Source of the DNA: CAVYXZ01 sp963772595
GTDB taxonomy: Bacteria; Chloroflexota; Anaerolineae; Aggregatilineales; Phototrophicaceae
Length of the DNA stretch: 64,000 bases
Direction of reading: 5' to 3'
Assembly: GCA_963772595.1 (NCBI GenBank)
Contig: CAVYXZ010000007.1
Location: 1,550,001-1,614,000, forward strand
Part shown: positions 62,391 through 64,000 of the stretch, one piece after another
How the letters are laid out: the number at the start of each line of letters is the position of its first letter
How positions within the stretch are numbered: position 1 is the first letter of the stretch
Notes under the pieces: model-generated
Databases searched by the model: none
What the model was told of the DNA's origin: nothing
Seen by the model: the letters and a program-made list of their open reading frames with translations, nothing else
Made by a program: the position numbers and the translations under genes

Positions 62391-64000
62391 ATGATGACCC
62401 TCGCGCCCCTGTTGATTTTGCTGCTGTGCTGGTTTGCCCTGCGTCTGCTGGAATTCACGTCTGGCTTTGTCGCGCCGACCGCGTCAAATATCGTCTTCGC
62501 CTGCCTGCTGCCCGCCGGTCTGCTGCTTTTTTACGTTCCGGCCTCACGACGCGCGGCAGCGGCCCTGCTCCAGCGCGGCGAAATCATCGTCAACCGGCTG
62601 CGCCAGCATGTCGCGGCGGTCTGGCTGGTCCTGATTCTGCTGGGTGCGGGCGGTCTGCTGCTCTTCGCCAGCCGGGCACTGAACCAGGTGTATCTGGGGG
62701 ACACGGACGTCTTCTTCTCTATCGTGATGACGACCGCCAATCCCCATAACCATCTTTTTTTTCAGGACCTCGCCCTGCGCAACATCAACCAATTTCAGCT
62801 TCACAACAACAGCTTTCTGTTCCTGCTGCTGCCTATCGCCTGGCTCTTTGGCCCGGCAGGCTGGAGCCTGATCCAGTACTTACACAGTCTGGCAATTGTG
62901 GGGCTGTGCTATCTGGGAGGGCGCAGCGTTGGCGAATACAGCCGCACCCACTTCCCGGCGCTGGTCGTCTGGGGGGTCACGTTCAGCCTGTTTCTGGCAA
63001 CCTACCGATCACACATTGGCTTTTCGGATGCGCGTGTCGGCGCTTTCTTTGTTACGCTGCTGGCTTACGCCATCATCCGAAAAAGCCCGCTGTTCATCTA
63101 CCTGAGCTTTGCCCTGGCACTGGTGTCGCGCGAGACCATCGCCCTGCTGACCATCCCGCTCATTCTGTTCATGGCCCGCGACGTGCTGAGCCGGCGGACG
63201 CGCCTCGTCCTGGTCGCAGTTGCTGCGCTGTGGCTGGTGGGGACCGTGCTTATTATGCGATCCCTGGGCGGGCCGCTGACGAATTTGCTGTTTACCGGCG
63301 ACTGCAAAGCAGATACCCTGCTGTTCGGCCAGCTATGTCTGCAAAATCTCCAGGTCGATGCGGGTCTCAAGCTGGCCTACACGCTGCGGCTGTTGTCCTT
63401 CGCGCCCCTGGTCATCCTCATCTGGCCTGCATGGCTGATCCTGCTGCCTGATCTGGCGCAGGCATGGCTGGCAAACAGTTACGTCTACAACCTGAACTAC
63501 CAGTATTACCTTGCTCCGCTGGGTCTGGCGATAGTCCTCAGCGCCTCACGCATCGGGCGTTCGCTGAGACAGCCGTTTCACATCCTGCTGGTAGGCTGGA
63601 TTATCATGACGGGTCTGTACCAGTTCGTGACCACCATGTCGCTCTCGGTCTTCTACAGCGATCCGCCCCCCGCGCTGGTCACGCCTGCTGTCAATCTCAT
63701 CAAGAATGGTGAATTCGACCAGGATCAACTCTACTGGACCCTGTGGGGCACGAACTCAGAGCCTGACCAAGCGCCCCGATGACGCAGGGGGCTTCATCAA
63801 CTACGAGGCCCTGTACTTCAACAACCCGCATGTGCCGCAAACCGGTGGTGTCTACCAAACACTCGACTACACCTTCCCGGCAGAGTCGGCCATCGAACTG
63901 ACCCTGGACCTGGGCAACACCTCCGCTGTCAGTAAGCCGCTGGAAGTGCTGCTCTATGCACCTGCCGATCCGTTCCAGCGTGTCTGCACCTTTGTGATTC
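62391..64000 (+). CDS. Multi-pass membrane protein, partial, with external domain (one frame break)
   Basis: At least 536 residues, running off the window. Two ATG codons start at 62391. About eleven hydrophobic segments with the GT-C-like first loop (YLGDTDVFFSIVMTTANPHNHLFFQDLAL, NQFQLHNNSFLFLLLPIAWLFGPAG) suggest a membrane glycosyltransferase or flippase-like protein. The raw frame stops at 63782. Removing one base near 63762 (TCAGAG-C-CTGACC) continues it as NSELTKRPDDAGGFINYEALYFNNP...YTFPAESAIELTLDLGNTS, a beta-rich external domain. It lies divergently from the SRPBCC gene. Confidence 0.65.

Overview
The window most resembles a GC-rich member of the Chloroflexota (Anaerolineae-like). 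This rests on gene families only: a YabN-like tetrapyrrole-methylase/MazG fusion, three tandem M42 aminopeptidases, DUF348/G5/3D and LysM cell-surface proteins, Pro/Thr-rich anchored proteins, a class III cyclase/ATPase/TPR regulator and a LuxR/ATPase/TPR regulator, and a short bacterial SRP RNA. No rRNA or tRNA was seen, so the placement is an inference.

Layout. 1-6.6 kb: decayed HEAT-repeat gene, O-methyltransferase, Dps, HdeD-like membrane protein, three secreted proteins (a double DUF6438 protein and a duplicated pair of unknown family) and mazG. 6.6-8.7 kb: AT-rich KAP-type NTPase without a visible start and broken several times. 8.8-14.3 kb: minus-strand block with two alpha/beta hydrolases, an NlpC/P60-like hydrolase, a radical SAM/HhH protein and an alpha/alpha-toroid protein. 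14.4-23.6 kb: plus-strand block with an anchored Pro/Thr-rich protein, three M42 peptidases, a GAF histidine kinase and a cyclase/ATPase/TPR regulator. 23.6-28.4 kb: AT-rich WD40 gene beside a repeated gene end, then a GT39-like glycosyltransferase gene bracketed by 42-bp direct repeats, then an MFS transporter. 28.6-32.3 kb: sugar kinase plus nucleotidyltransferase operon and two LysM proteins. 32.5-41 kb: LuxR/ATPase/TPR regulator, membrane protein, solute-binding protein, SRP RNA, DUF348/G5/3D protein, membrane protein, GNAT and methyltransferase. 41.2-45.6 kb: FtsK with a very long low-complexity N-terminus. 45.8-53 kb: unknown protein, TIR domain running into a cysteine-free UDG-like glycosylase, two DinB proteins, adenine deaminase overlapping an MFS transporter, aldo/keto reductase. 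53-58.2 kb: secreted proteins, a VapBC pair with a nonsense codon in the antitoxin, a PHP/AlbA_2 protein and a response regulator. 58.5-64 kb: AT-rich NYN nuclease, polyferredoxin with a Met-rich FixH-like lipoprotein, SRPBCC protein and a membrane protein running off the end.

Two cross-cutting observations matter when using these gene models. First, at least a dozen otherwise well-conserved genes, including ftsK, adenine deaminase and the three M42 peptidases, are split by single-base frame breaks. Most behave as one inserted base at a non-homopolymer site, so I give them as single genes over their full span and regard the breaks as probable sequence error. Second, four gene-sized AT-rich stretches (HEAT, KAP, WD40, NYN) stand out from the GC-rich background and look acquired.

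The most interesting candidate is the TIR/UDG-like unit at 46.5-47.6 kb. An NADase-type TIR domain leads directly, across one such frame break, into a UDG-superfamily domain that has lost every cysteine of the usual iron-sulfur cluster. It may be a single DNA-sensing or defence protein.
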